From Lactobacillus sp. LL6 (lineage in GTDB: Bacteria; Bacillota; Bacilli; Lactobacillales; Lactobacillaceae), in NCBI RefSeq assembly GCF_007570935.1, contig NZ_VLLR01000001.1, positions 1,054,001-1,118,000 of the forward strand: a stretch of 64,000 nt of DNA. Reading direction: 5' to 3'. Below, piece by piece: positions 34,250-43,486 of this stretch. The notes under the pieces are model-generated. The model was given only the letters and a program-made list of their open reading frames with translations, made no database searches and had not been told where the DNA came from. The position numbers and the translations under genes are program-made. Position 1 is the stretch's first letter, and each line of letters starts with the position of its first letter.

Positions 34250-37200
34250 TTACTCTACCTCATCTTTAATATCTTTTAATGACACTGATAAAACTTGTGA
34301 CACACCCGACTCTTGCATCACAACTCCATATAACTGATCTGCTTGTTGCATAGTTCCTCGTCTATGGGTTATCACGATAAATTGTGTATGCATATCATAT
34401 TTTTGTAAAAACTGTGCAAAACGGCTAACATTGGCATCATCAAGAGCAGCCTCAACTTCATCAAGTACACAAAACGGTACCGGATTTATTTGTAACATTG
34501 CAAATAAAAGTGTGATTGCTGTTAAAGCTCTTTCACCACCAGATAATAAACTTAATCTTTGTAATTTCTTGCCAGGAGGTTGAGCAATAATTTCAATTCC
34601 TGTCTTAAGCAAATTATCAGGCTCGGTTAAAACTAATTTTGCATTCCCTCCCCCAAATACAATAGGGAAAATCTTAGTGAAATTCTCACTAGCTGCCGTA
34701 AAAGTTTCACTAAATCGAGTTTTAACTTCTATATCTAATTCATTCATTGACTGTTTTAAGTCTTCCCGAGCTTTTAATAAATCATCTTGCTGACCATGTA
34801 AAAACTCATAGCGACTTTTTACATCTTCGTATTCCTCAATAGAATTTAAGTTAACTGGACCTATATCTTCAAGTGACATTCGGTGCAATTTGACATTTTT
34901 CTTAAGATCAGCCCTATTTTCAGCATTATTTTCAAGCTTAGCTTGGTTTAATGCACCCTCATAAGTTAATGAATAATCTTCACTTAAAGTAGTCAATCTT
35001 TGGTCAATTTCAGTATTAAATTTAGCAATTTTTACAGAATATTCTTCTTGTTCTGTAGCAGCATTTTTTCGCAACTCATAGTTTCTTGTTGCAACCTGAT
35101 CTAGTTGGGTTATCTGAGCATCGACTTGACCAAGATTAGAAGAGAGTGTTCGCAATTTTTTCTCTAATTGAATTTTTTCAGCTACTGCTGCTTTTTCTTG
35201 CTTTTGCAACTCAAGCCGTTTTTGTTCGGATAACTTATTATTTTTACCTAAACTAGATAATTTTTGCTTTAATTCTTCTAATTGTTTTTGACTGCTCTTT
35301 GATTGCTGCAACTTTTCTAATTCCTGATTGTGCAAATTCTCATATTTATTTGAAACAACCGCCAACTTCGGATCAAGATCTGAAAGTTTATTCTGAACTT
35401 CTTGATTAAGAGAATTAAAATTCTTAATCGAGTCTTGAATTTGTGCCATTTGCTGCTTTTCTTTATCAGCTTGAAGGGCTAACTCTTCTTTTCTATTACG
35501 GGCTTCTTCAATTTGGCTTTCAGTTGCTTTAATTTGCCCTATCCGTTCTTTAACTCGCGAATCAAATAAATTATTTGCATCAGAAAGTCTTTTAACCTCT
35601 TTTTCTTGGTTTTTATAAGAAAGCGCTACTTCTCCCAATTCTTGAGCAACTGCTTGTAACTCTTTATTAATTTGATTATATTTTTGAGTTAAATCTTCAC
35701 TATCTTCAATAGCTACTTGAAGCATCTTTTGATCACTATTAAATTGCTTCTCAAGAGTTGTACTCTTATCTTTTAAACGATTAATTTCACTGGTTGTTTG
35801 AAGAGGTGAATTATTGCGCTGATTGCGCATCCCTCCGGTCATCGAACCCCCTGGTGAAATAATATCTCCATCTAAAGTTACAATTCGATAGCGTCCCAAA
35901 CGTCTTGAAATTGCTAAAGCATTCTCAATATTATCAACTACTATTACACTACCTAATAAATAATTAATAGCTTCTGAAATATCATGTTTACTATTATTCT
36001 TTATCAGTTGACTTGCAATTCCTTTAAACCCTTTAAACGATTTTAAAGTTGTAATCGTTGAAGTAGGAATATTATATTGACGTAAACCATCTAATGGTAA
36101 AAAAGTAGCCCTACCAGCATGTGTTTGTTTTAATTTATTGATTGCATTTTTAGCACTAACACGGGAATCAGTTACTAAATCTTGAACACTGGAACCTAAA
36201 GCTGTTGTCATTGCAGCTTCATATTCCGCAGAAAAACTTATCAATTCACCAATCGCACCAATTACGCCTGGATAACTATCAAGATTATTTAAAATACTTC
36301 TTACCCCATAGTAATAGCCCTCATGGCGCTTTTGAATATTTACTAATGCTTCATAACGAGCAGTTATTTTTTGTAAATCAGTTCGCTCATTATTAACAGT
36401 CTTTCTTAAATTTCTCAGTCTATCTTCTGCATCTGACTTTTTAGAAAATAAATCGGTTAAACTTTTTTCTAAATTATCATGCTTAATTGTTAACTGTTTC
36501 CCACGATTTTTTAAAGCAGTTAATTCTTCACTGGATGTTTTTAATTGTTCAGAAACATCATTATTTTTATAACTTTGATCATCTCTAGTTTTCTTCAATT
36601 CAGATTCTAAATAAACTAGTTGATTGTTATTAGTGGTTTGATCCTGCAATAATTGAATATAGGTATTTCTTAAGTCTTCTAGTTTTTGCTCGAGAATAGC
36701 CGGATCGTCCTTCAATTGACCAAGTAAATTTTCACGCTTTTGTTTTAACTCATCTTGTTCAATAGATAATGACTCTTTAGTTTTAGAAATATCTGCAAGT
36801 TCATTATTCAATTGAGAAATTTGGCTAGTGAGTTCAGCTACTTGATTTTTATACTCATTTTTAGTTGCTTCATCAAATTGTTTAGACTGTTCAGTAACTT
36901 GTAAATTAGTATTTAATTTTGAAATTTCATCTGTTAATTTTAACAGTTGACTTTGAGCAGCTTCACGTTTTTCTTGAATTTCCTGATATTCTTGACGTTT
37001 TTCACTAACTGCTTGTTGAGAATCTTTAACTTCTTTATCTAACTTAGATAATAAAACCTGATTTTTAGTAGCGCTTTTTTGGATTTCAGCTTTTTTATTA
37101 TCTAAATCTTCAATTTCAAAAGCTAATAAAGTCTTCAACTTTTGATCTAAGCCAGCTTTTTGAAATTTATATTCTTTAGCTAAAGAACTTTGTTCATGGA

Positions 37201-37813
37201 GTGGTTCAACTCGCTTTTCTAGTTCTTTTACTAAATCATTAATTCTAATAAGATTATCATTAGTACGTTCTAGTTCACGAGCTGCAGTTTCTTTTTGCTC
37301 CTTAAAATGAAGAACTCCAGCTGCTTCTTCAAAAATCACCCGTCTTTCTTCAGGACGAGAATTTAAAATTTGATCAACTCTACCTTGAGATATAATTGCT
37401 AAACTATTCTGCGAAATTCCCGAATCCAAAAATAATTCTCGAACATCCTTTAATCTTACGGGACGATTATTAATTAAATATTCACTATCTCCTGACCGTA
37501 AAATCTTTCTTGTTATTGAAACCTTATCTTGATTTGAAGCTAATTCGTGTTTTTTATTATCAAAAATCAAAGTAACAATTGCACGATTAAGCGGTTTACG
37601 GAACTCACTTCCGGCAAAAATCACATCTTTCATGTTACTTCCGCGTAGACTCTTAGCTCTTGTTTCTCCCATTGCCCAGCGAATAGCTTCAGTAATGTTG
37701 CTTTTACCACTTCCATTTGGTCCAACAACACCTGTAATTCCTGTATCAAAATGAATAGTTGTCTTTTCAGCAAATGATTTAAAACCATCAATAATTAATT
37801 CTGTTAATGGCAC
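34250..37813 (-). CDS. smc: Chromosome segregation/condensin protein SMC
   Basis: SMC with ScpA and ScpB forms the bacterial condensin that organises replicated origins. The 1187-residue product has normal length. It has an N-terminal ATPase half (Walker A VGPNGSGKSNI near 31), long coiled coil, a hinge near 500-670 (YPGVIGAIGELI and GGSMTGG), return coiled coil, and a C-terminal ATPase half with the signature LLSGGERALTAI near 1090 and the Walker B FCVLDEVEAALDDAN. The start is GTG at 37811-37813 with AGGAAGG upstream, 12 bases after rnc. It is conserved between rnc and ftsY, as in B. subtilis. Confidence 0.98.
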   Translation of the reverse strand: MPLTELIIDGFKSFAEKTTIHFDTGITGVVGPNGSGKSNITEAIRWAMGETRAKSLRGSNMKDVIFAGSEFRKPLNRAIVTLIFDNKKHELASNQDKVSITRKILRSGDSEYLINNRPVRLKDVRELFLDSGISQNSLAIISQGRVDQILNSRPEERRVIFEEAAGVLHFKEQKETAARELERTNDNLIRINDLVKELEKRVEPLHEQSSLAKEYKFQKAGLDQKLKTLLAFEIEDLDNKKAEIQKSATKNQVLLSKLDKEVKDSQQAVSEKRQEYQEIQEKREAAQSQLLKLTDEISKLNTNLQVTEQSKQFDEATKNEYKNQVAELTSQISQLNNELADISKTKESLSIEQDELKQKRENLLGQLKDDPAILEQKLEDLRNTYIQLLQDQTTNNNQLVYLESELKKTRDDQSYKNNDVSEQLKTSSEELTALKNRGKQLTIKHDNLEKSLTDLFSKKSDAEDRLRNLRKTVNNERTDLQKITARYEALVNIQKRHEGYYYGVRSILNNLDSYPGVIGAIGELISFSAEYEAAMTTALGSSVQDLVTDSRVSAKNAINKLKQTHAGRATFLPLDGLRQYNIPTSTITTLKSFKGFKGIASQLIKNNSKHDISEAINYLLGSVIVVDNIENALAISRRLGRYRIVTLDGDIISPGGSMTGGMRNQRNNSPLQTTSEINRLKDKSTTLEKQFNSDQKMLQVAIEDSEDLTQKYNQINKELQAVAQELGEVALSYKNQEKEVKRLSDANNLFDSRVKERIGQIKATESQIEEARNRKEELALQADKEKQQMAQIQDSIKNFNSLNQEVQNKLSDLDPKLAVVSNKYENLHNQELEKLQQSKSSQKQLEELKQKLSSLGKNNKLSEQKRLELQKQEKAAVAEKIQLEKKLRTLSSNLGQVDAQITQLDQVATRNYELRKNAATEQEEYSVKIAKFNTEIDQRLTTLSEDYSLTYEGALNQAKLENNAENRADLKKNVKLHRMSLEDIGPVNLNSIEEYEDVKSRYEFLHGQQDDLLKAREDLKQSMNELDIEVKTRFSETFTAASENFTKIFPIVFGGGNAKLVLTEPDNLLKTGIEIIAQPPGKKLQRLSLLSGGERALTAITLLFAMLQINPVPFCVLDEVEAALDDANVSRFAQFLQKYDMHTQFIVITHRRGTMQQADQLYGVVMQESGVSQVLSVSLKDIKDEVE

Positions 37814-37825
37814 GTCGTCACCTTC

Positions 37826-38512
37826 CTACTCAAGTTTTTCAAGGGCGGCCTTAGCTGCTTCTTGTTCAGCAGCTTTTTTATTTTTACCTTCACCAGTTGA
37901 TTGAACTTTATCATTGACTTTAAGCTCAACTACGAAGTGAGATGGTAATTGCGATTCTTCTAAAACAGTATACTCAATCTTAACTGGACCATCTTGTTGT
38001 AAAAATTCCTGCAAATCAGTTTTATAATCACGTGAAGCAGTAAATTCTCCTTGGTCAATTAATGGATAAACCGTTAAATGCAAAAAGTGTTGCACTGCCG
38101 GCATCCCTTGATCAAGAAACAATGCCCCATTAAAAGCTTCAAATACATCTTCAAGTAGCGTTTTACGATGACGAGCACCTGATTTTTCTTCACCGTTTCC
38201 TAAATTAATTTCATCTTGAAAACCACACTCAATAGCAAATTCAGAAAAGCCTTCAGTTCTAACAATGTTTGAACGAAGTCTAGTTAATTCACCTTCATTT
38301 AAATTAGGAAAATGACGATACAAATAATCAGAAACTGCTAATTCAAGGACAGCATCTCCTAAAAATTCTAGTTTTTCATAATTTCTAATTCCGTCGTTGG
38401 GATGCTCATTAGCATAAGAAGAATGAGTAAAAGCTTCTTCTAATAATTTTTTTGAATGGAATTTTATTCCATATTTTTCATTCAATTGTTTAATAAACTT
38501 TGTGCTTACCAT
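37826..38512 (-). CDS. rnc: Ribonuclease III
   Basis: RNase III cuts double-stranded RNA in rRNA precursors and mRNAs. The 228-residue product has the endonuclease signature NYEKLEFLGDAVLELAVSDYLY near 45-65 with catalytic Glu and Asp, a second acidic cluster in KTLLEDVFEAFNGAL near 115, and a C-terminal dsRNA-binding domain (KTDLQEFLQQDG, GEGKNKKAAEQEAAKAAL). It heads rnc-smc-ftsY with a TG-extended -10 promoter directly upstream. In B. subtilis acpA precedes it immediately; here the opp operon intervenes. Confidence 0.97.
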   Translation of the reverse strand: MVSTKFIKQLNEKYGIKFHSKKLLEEAFTHSSYANEHPNDGIRNYEKLEFLGDAVLELAVSDYLYRHFPNLNEGELTRLRSNIVRTEGFSEFAIECGFQDEINLGNGEEKSGARHRKTLLEDVFEAFNGALFLDQGMPAVQHFLHLTVYPLIDQGEFTASRDYKTDLQEFLQQDGPVKIEYTVLEESQLPSHFVVELKVNDKVQSTGEGKNKKAAEQEAAKAALEKLE

Positions 38513-38534
38513 AAGTTAACCTCCCATGTTTAAC

Positions 38535-38543
38535 ATTATACCA
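38535..38543 (-). promoter_or_regulatory. Promoter (extended -10) of rnc-smc-ftsY
   Basis: On the minus strand TGGTATAAT, an ideal TG-extended -10, lies about 22 bases before the rnc start. No strong -35 is visible, as is common for extended promoters. Confidence 0.7.
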
Positions 38544-38584
38544 GTTTTACACGAATACTTATCTAATAATGGTGTAACACTACA

Positions 38585-38618
38585 AGAAAAAACAGGTTCG
38601 CTCATTTGAGCAACCTGC
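38585..38618 (-). terminator. Rho-independent terminator of oppA
   Basis: On the minus strand AGCAGGTTGCTC-AAAT-GAGCGAACCTGT is followed by TTTTT; one mismatch in the stem. It lies about 30 bases after the oppA stop. Confidence 0.85.
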
Positions 38619-38644
38619 TTTATTTTTATTATTGTTATAAACCA

Positions 38645-40405
38645 TTATTTGACATAGCCAACTTGACTCCAGAGTTTATTTTGTTGAGATGGTTTAGTTG
38701 AGTAACCAGTAAGCTTACTATTAACAGCTTGAATTTGATATGAATTATAAAGTGGAACAACATAAGCTTCATCATTCATGTATTGTTGCCATTCATGGAA
38801 CTTCTCTACACGATACTTAGTATTAAAGGCTTTTTGTGAATCCATTTCTTTCAAAAGTTCATTATTCTTCTTAGTTACAAAACGCTCATAATTTGAAGAA
38901 GTATATTCTCCATACATTGAGTTTTGTGAAGGTTCAGAAGCTAAACTCCAAGCAGCTTGGAACATATCTACACCCGGATCATCATTTTGAACTTTATCAT
39001 AGAACGAATTAAATTCTGTTAAACGTCCTCCAACAAGTGAAACATCTAATCCAATCTTATGCCATTGTTGTAAGTAGTTTTGAGCAATAGCTTCTGCATT
39101 TGGATTACCGCTCATTGCAGCAAACTTAATCTTAAGTGGCTTACCGTTAGGTTGCACACGCCATTTTCCCTTCTTCTTATAGCCGGCCTTATCAAGCAGT
39201 TGTTCAGCTTTCTTTAAGTTATAATTGTAACCTTTCACACTGCTATCATGATATTCACCAAAGCCTTTTGGAATCAAAGTATTAACTTTAAAGTTCAAAC
39301 CATTAGTATAACGCTTATTAACCGCATCAACATTCATAGCATAGGCAATAGCTTGACGAAGAGATTTATTATTCATCTTAGAATTCTTATCCATGACATT
39401 TTTGCCAGCCTTAGCATCCCACTTACCAACTTTAAAGCCTAAGTAGCTATATTGTAATGGAACTTGAGCTACAAAGTTTACATCCTTAGTATCTTTAACT
39501 TGATCCCATTGAGAATTAACTACTTCGGCTATATCAAACTTGTGACTCTTAATAGCTTGTGAAGCTGAATCCTGTGATACAACTTGAATAGTAACTTTAT
39601 TAAGTTTTGGCTTACCTCTCCAATAATATTTATTTGGAACATAAGATACAGATTGACCACGAACAATTTTAGAAACTTTAAATGGTCCAAAGTAAAGGGG
39701 CTTCTTTCTAATTTCATCGGAAGATTGAAGCTTATTAAATGGAACATTCTTTAAATAGTGGTATGGAGCAGCGCTTTCCCAAAAGTAACCATTACCACTA
39801 AATTTCATACCTGGCTTTAATTCCTTGTAGTGAATTACAATAGTTCTACCATTTTCACCATCTGGCATTTCAATACCAGAAATAGAACTAGCCTTACCTT
39901 CATGGTATTCTTTCATACCTTCAATTTCTTCAAATTGACTGCTATATCTTTGAGCATTAGTCTTTTTATTTGCTAAGATTTCATATGGATATTCCAAATC
40001 TTTGGCATTAACTTGCTTACCATCAGACCATTTAACACCCTTTTTAACAGTGATAGTAACAGTTTTATTTTGACGATCCATCTTCATAGTTGCTGGACCT
40101 TTGTCATTAATTTGGTAATGGTCATCAGTATCAAAAAGTGATTCTGATGCTGGAGCTGCTACTTGTGAGTCGTAAGCTGAGGTAGCTAATTCATCTGAGA
40201 AGATACCTGTAAATGGAGTATCAGTTTCAAGAGCAACATTTACAGAACCACCTTGTTTAACTGCCTTTTTAGGTGTTGAGGATGGAAACTTCTTAGCATC
40301 ATTTGCGCCTGAATTACTATTTTGTCCACTCTTACCACAAGCTACAAGTGCTAAAGCTGCAGCAGCTACTACACCAACTGAGCCTAATAATTTAGATTTT
40401 TTCAT
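38645..40405 (-). CDS. oppA: Oligopeptide-binding lipoprotein OppA
   Basis: OppA is the extracellular substrate-binding lipoprotein of the Opp oligopeptide importer. The 586-residue product has a lipoprotein signal peptide (MKKSKLLGSVGVVAAAALAL) with lipobox LVAC and lipidated Cys23, then a Ser/Asn-rich linker. The SBP family 5 fold follows: YPYEILANKKTNAQRYSSQ, ATMKMDRQNKTVTITVKKGVKW and SLRQAIAYAMNVD. The ATG at 40403-40405 is preceded by GGGGGAC. It is the last opp gene but has its own promoter with a cre-like site, and is separated from oppC by a terminator. This allows more binding protein than membrane subunits. Confidence 0.95.
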   Translation of the reverse strand: MKKSKLLGSVGVVAAAALALVACGKSGQNSNSGANDAKKFPSSTPKKAVKQGGSVNVALETDTPFTGIFSDELATSAYDSQVAAPASESLFDTDDHYQINDKGPATMKMDRQNKTVTITVKKGVKWSDGKQVNAKDLEYPYEILANKKTNAQRYSSQFEEIEGMKEYHEGKASSISGIEMPDGENGRTIVIHYKELKPGMKFSGNGYFWESAAPYHYLKNVPFNKLQSSDEIRKKPLYFGPFKVSKIVRGQSVSYVPNKYYWRGKPKLNKVTIQVVSQDSASQAIKSHKFDIAEVVNSQWDQVKDTKDVNFVAQVPLQYSYLGFKVGKWDAKAGKNVMDKNSKMNNKSLRQAIAYAMNVDAVNKRYTNGLNFKVNTLIPKGFGEYHDSSVKGYNYNLKKAEQLLDKAGYKKKGKWRVQPNGKPLKIKFAAMSGNPNAEAIAQNYLQQWHKIGLDVSLVGGRLTEFNSFYDKVQNDDPGVDMFQAAWSLASEPSQNSMYGEYTSSNYERFVTKKNNELLKEMDSQKAFNTKYRVEKFHEWQQYMNDEAYVVPLYNSYQIQAVNSKLTGYSTKPSQQNKLWSQVGYVK

Positions 40406-40466
40406 ATTAAGTCCCCCGTTTTTAAAAAACAAGTCTTTAAGTTTCTAAAATTAATTTAATAATTAA

Positions 40467-40494
40467 ATATTATCACTTTTTATGAGAAAATCAA
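40467..40494 (-). promoter_or_regulatory. Promoter of oppA
   Basis: On the minus strand TTGATT (40489-40494), 16-base spacer and TAATAT (40467-40472). The -35 lies within a cre-like sequence. Confidence 0.7.
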
Positions 40495-40503
40495 CGCTTT
40501 CAT
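40489..40503 (-). promoter_or_regulatory. cre-like site overlapping the oppA -35
   Basis: ATGAAAGCGTTGATT on the minus strand matches the catabolite-responsive-element pattern WTGNAANCGNWNNCW at all but one position (T for the final C). Its location on the -35 would suit repression by CcpA. Confidence 0.45.
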
Positions 40504-40548
40504 GAAAAATATTTTAATTTTATTATTATATTAAGATTACCAACATGT

Positions 40549-40585
40549 AAAAAAGCCCTCTATTATTGCTAATAGAAGACTTTTT
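40549..40585 (-). terminator. Terminator between oppC and oppA
   Basis: On the minus strand AAAAAGTCTTCTATTA pairs with TAATAGAGGGCTTTTT (a few mismatches) and ends in a T-run. It follows oppC by 17 bases and separates oppDFBC from oppA. Confidence 0.75.
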
Positions 40586-40601
40586 ATAGTTTTTAATAAT
40601 T

Positions 40602-41528
40602 TTAATTTTGACGCTGTCTTGCATCCCCAGCACGTTGAAGTGCACGTCCTACATAGTTAATACTTAAAGAAATCACTAACAGTAATATTGTTGCTGGGAG
40701 CCACAACCATGGACGATTAATAACATTAACTGGATCGTTAGCAAATCCAATCAAAGTTCCAAGGGATGGAGTTGTAGTTGGTAACCCATAGCCCAAGAAT
40801 GATAATGAAGTTTCAATACCAATATTACCTGCAACTGTTAAAACCGCATCGATAATAATCATTGATGTAATATTAGGTAATACTTCTCTAAACATAATCT
40901 TAAGATCACTTGAGCCAGAAGTCTTAGATGCTAAAACATAATCACGATCTCTTTGAGATAAAATAAATGATCTGTAATAACGTGCAGTTGTTGTCCAGCC
41001 AAACATTGCAATCAACCATACTAAAGTTACCGCATTATAGTTTGGAATAACTGTAGTTAAAACAATGATAATCGGCATCATTGGCAAAATTTGGACGAAA
41101 TCAACTATTCTCATAATAATTGAATCTACAATTCCACCATAATATCCTGATACCAATCCTACAACTAAACCGACAACTTCAGTAATCACAGTAATTGAGA
41201 AACCGATTAAGATAGAGTTCCTACCACCCATCATGAGCAGTTTCATAATATCGCGTCCACCATCATCAGTTCCGAGTAAGTGACCGCCTTCACCCCAGCC
41301 ATAGTAAGCATCTACAATATTAATTTCAGTAATTTGCGCCTTGTTTAAAAATAGTGATCCACCAAAAGTAAACAATAAAATTAAAACAATTAAGATAAAT
41401 GCAACTAAAGCTGTTTTATCACGAACAATTTCTCTAACTACTACTTTAAATCCAGAAGGTGGAAGAGATGCTTTTGGCTTATCACTTTTAACTTCTTGAT
41501 TCTTTTTAGCTTCGTTTTTATCAGCCAT
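40602..41528 (-). CDS. oppC: Oligopeptide ABC transporter permease OppC
   Basis: OppC is one of the two membrane subunits of the oligopeptide importer. The 308-residue product starts with a charged cytoplasmic tail, then a first helix (ALVAFILIVLILLFTF). The LLGTDDGGRDIMKLLMMGGRNSILIGFS block typical of OppC/DppC follows, then further helices. The EAA loop contacting the ATPases is SGSSDLKIMFREVLPN near 205. It lies 15 bases after oppB. A terminator follows it. Confidence 0.95.
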   Translation of the reverse strand: MADKNEAKKNQEVKSDKPKASLPPSGFKVVVREIVRDKTALVAFILIVLILLFTFGGSLFLNKAQITEINIVDAYYGWGEGGHLLGTDDGGRDIMKLLMMGGRNSILIGFSITVITEVVGLVVGLVSGYYGGIVDSIIMRIVDFVQILPMMPIIIVLTTVIPNYNAVTLVWLIAMFGWTTTARYYRSFILSQRDRDYVLASKTSGSSDLKIMFREVLPNITSMIIIDAVLTVAGNIGIETSLSFLGYGLPTTTPSLGTLIGFANDPVNVINRPWLWLPATILLLVISLSINYVGRALQRAGDARQRQN

Positions 41529-41543
41529 TTTTTCTCTCCCTCC

Positions 41544-42503
41544 CTATTGGATTCTAATACGTGGGTCAATGATACTCATGATAATATCTGACAACAAGTT
41601 ACCAATTAATGTCAAAATACCAAAAATAAGGATTAATGCTGTCAAAGTAGTGTAGTCACGCTGTCCAATAGAATCAAGGAACAACTTACCCATACCAGGA
41701 TAACTAAAAACAGTTTCAATAATCATTGAACCGCTAAGAAGACCGGTGATTGTATTACCAAAAAAGGCTGCAATTGGCAAAAGTGAGTTTCTTAAAATAT
41801 GCTTATGGAAAACTATTTTTTCTGGAACTCCTTTACTACGAGCAGTTCTTACATAATCTTCAACTTTATTATCAACAATTCCAGTTCTCAAATATTGCAC
41901 AATTGTTGTAGTAGTAATTGCCGCATACAGAATAGCTGGTAAAATCATGTGGTCTAAACGACTAAATAAGATTCCCCAAAAGCCAGATGCATTAGCCGAT
42001 ACAGAACCTGAAATTGGGAACCAACCTAAAGTAAATCCAAATAACCAAAGACCTAAAATATAAAATACAAAACCAGGTACAGCGAAAGTAATATAATTAA
42101 AAATTTGAACTGCCGTATCTTGCCATTGATCTTGATGACGACCAGCTGTAATTCCCATAGGAATAGCAATCGCATAAGTTAAAATAGTAGTTAAAAGTGA
42201 TAACCAAAAAGTATTAACCGCACGATCAGCTATCAATGAACTTACAGGAACATGTTGAATATAACTTGTTCCTAAATCTCCATGGAATAGATTACCTACC
42301 CATCTGCAATATTGAACCCAAACTGGGTCGTTTAACCCAGCAGCTTGTCTCAAAGCTGCAATTTGTTTAGGGTCAGTATTAGGATTGATTGATCCGCTAA
42401 ATGGGTCACCTGGCATCATCTTAGCAAGTAAGAAGACTAAGATACTCAAAATAATCAATTGAGGGATCATAATCAACAAACGTCTCAGGATTGTTTTCCA
42501 CAT
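41544..42503 (-). CDS. oppB: Oligopeptide ABC transporter permease OppB
   Basis: OppB is the partner permease of OppC. The 319-residue product has the N-terminal helix (RRLLIMIPQLIILSILVFLL) followed by KMMPGDPFS. The DLGTSYIQHVPVSSLI segment and an EAA loop RTARSKGVPEKIVFHKHILRNSLLP near 225 identify the family, and there are about six transmembrane helices. It starts 2 bases after oppF and lies 15 bases before oppC, within oppDFBC. Confidence 0.95.
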   Translation of the reverse strand: MWKTILRRLLIMIPQLIILSILVFLLAKMMPGDPFSGSINPNTDPKQIAALRQAAGLNDPVWVQYCRWVGNLFHGDLGTSYIQHVPVSSLIADRAVNTFWLSLLTTILTYAIAIPMGITAGRHQDQWQDTAVQIFNYITFAVPGFVFYILGLWLFGFTLGWFPISGSVSANASGFWGILFSRLDHMILPAILYAAITTTTIVQYLRTGIVDNKVEDYVRTARSKGVPEKIVFHKHILRNSLLPIAAFFGNTITGLLSGSMIIETVFSYPGMGKLFLDSIGQRDYTTLTALILIFGILTLIGNLLSDIIMSIIDPRIRIQ

Positions 42504-42505
42504 AT

Positions 42506-43483
42506 TTATTCACCCTCTCTTTCTTCTAACTTAGCTTCTTGAATTTCATCTTTTGGTACTGCTACAAAATGATTAGGAGTAATTTCTTGAAGAGGAAATA
42601 CTCGACCATTTTTGTCATACCATTTACTCTGGTTTTCTTCAAATTCTTTTTCAACCTGCTGACGATGTTTTTTATGTTCAGCACGTTTAGCAACATCAAC
42701 TACTGGGATTGCTGACAAAAGTCGCTTAGTATAAATATGAATAGGATGCTTATAGATTTCTTTTCTGCTCCCTAATTCTACTAATCGTCCGCGGTGCATA
42801 ATTGCTAGGTTTTCTGACATATGCTTTACCACGCCTAAATCATGGGAAATAAATAGGTAAGCAATATTATACTGCTGTTGAATATGCTTCATAAAGTTTA
42901 AAACTTGTGCTTGAACTGATAAATCCAAAGCACTTGTTGGTTCATCAGCAACAATTAATTTAGGATTTGTAGCAACTGCACGTGCAACTCCGATTCTTTG
43001 ACGCTGACCACCAGAAAATTCATGTGGATATTTATAAATCGCATCGCTTGGCATACCTACAATATCCAGTAATTCTTGCACACGGTCTCGTTCTTGGTCT
43101 GTAGTTAAATTTTCAAAATTTCGAATTGGCTCTGCAATAATATCTTCAATTCTTTTTCTTGGATTTAAACTAGACATCGAATCCTGAAAAATCATTTGAA
43201 CATCTTTATTGTAATTTAGCTTCTTACGATTAGAAGCCTTGGTAACATCCATTCCTTTATAAATAATTTGACCACTGGTAACTTTTTCAACTCCAACAAT
43301 TGCTTTACCTGTAGTTGATTTACCCGAACCAGATTCTCCAATAAGACCGTAAGTTTCACCTTCATTGATTGAGAAATTTACTCCGTCAACTGCACGAACA
43401 TAGTCGGTAATTCTATTCCAGAATCCAGAACGGATAGGGTAATAGACTTTTAAATCTTTTATTTGAATTATTTCTTTAGCCAT
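42506..43483 (-). CDS. oppF: Oligopeptide ABC transporter ATP-binding protein OppF
   Basis: OppF is one of the two ATPases powering Opp. The 325-residue product has Walker A GESGSGKSTTGKA near 50, Q loop FQDSMSSLNPRKRI, signature SGGQRQRIGVARA near 160, Walker B LIVADEPTSALD and the C-terminal oligopeptide-type extension (HPIHIYTKRLLSAIP). It is 3 bases after oppD and 2 bases before oppB, so the genes are tightly coupled. Confidence 0.95.
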   Translation of the reverse strand: MAKEIIQIKDLKVYYPIRSGFWNRITDYVRAVDGVNFSINEGETYGLIGESGSGKSTTGKAIVGVEKVTSGQIIYKGMDVTKASNRKKLNYNKDVQMIFQDSMSSLNPRKRIEDIIAEPIRNFENLTTDQERDRVQELLDIVGMPSDAIYKYPHEFSGGQRQRIGVARAVATNPKLIVADEPTSALDLSVQAQVLNFMKHIQQQYNIAYLFISHDLGVVKHMSENLAIMHRGRLVELGSRKEIYKHPIHIYTKRLLSAIPVVDVAKRAEHKKHRQQVEKEFEENQSKWYDKNGRVFPLQEITPNHFVAVPKDEIQEAKLEEREGE

Positions 43484-43486
43484 AAA

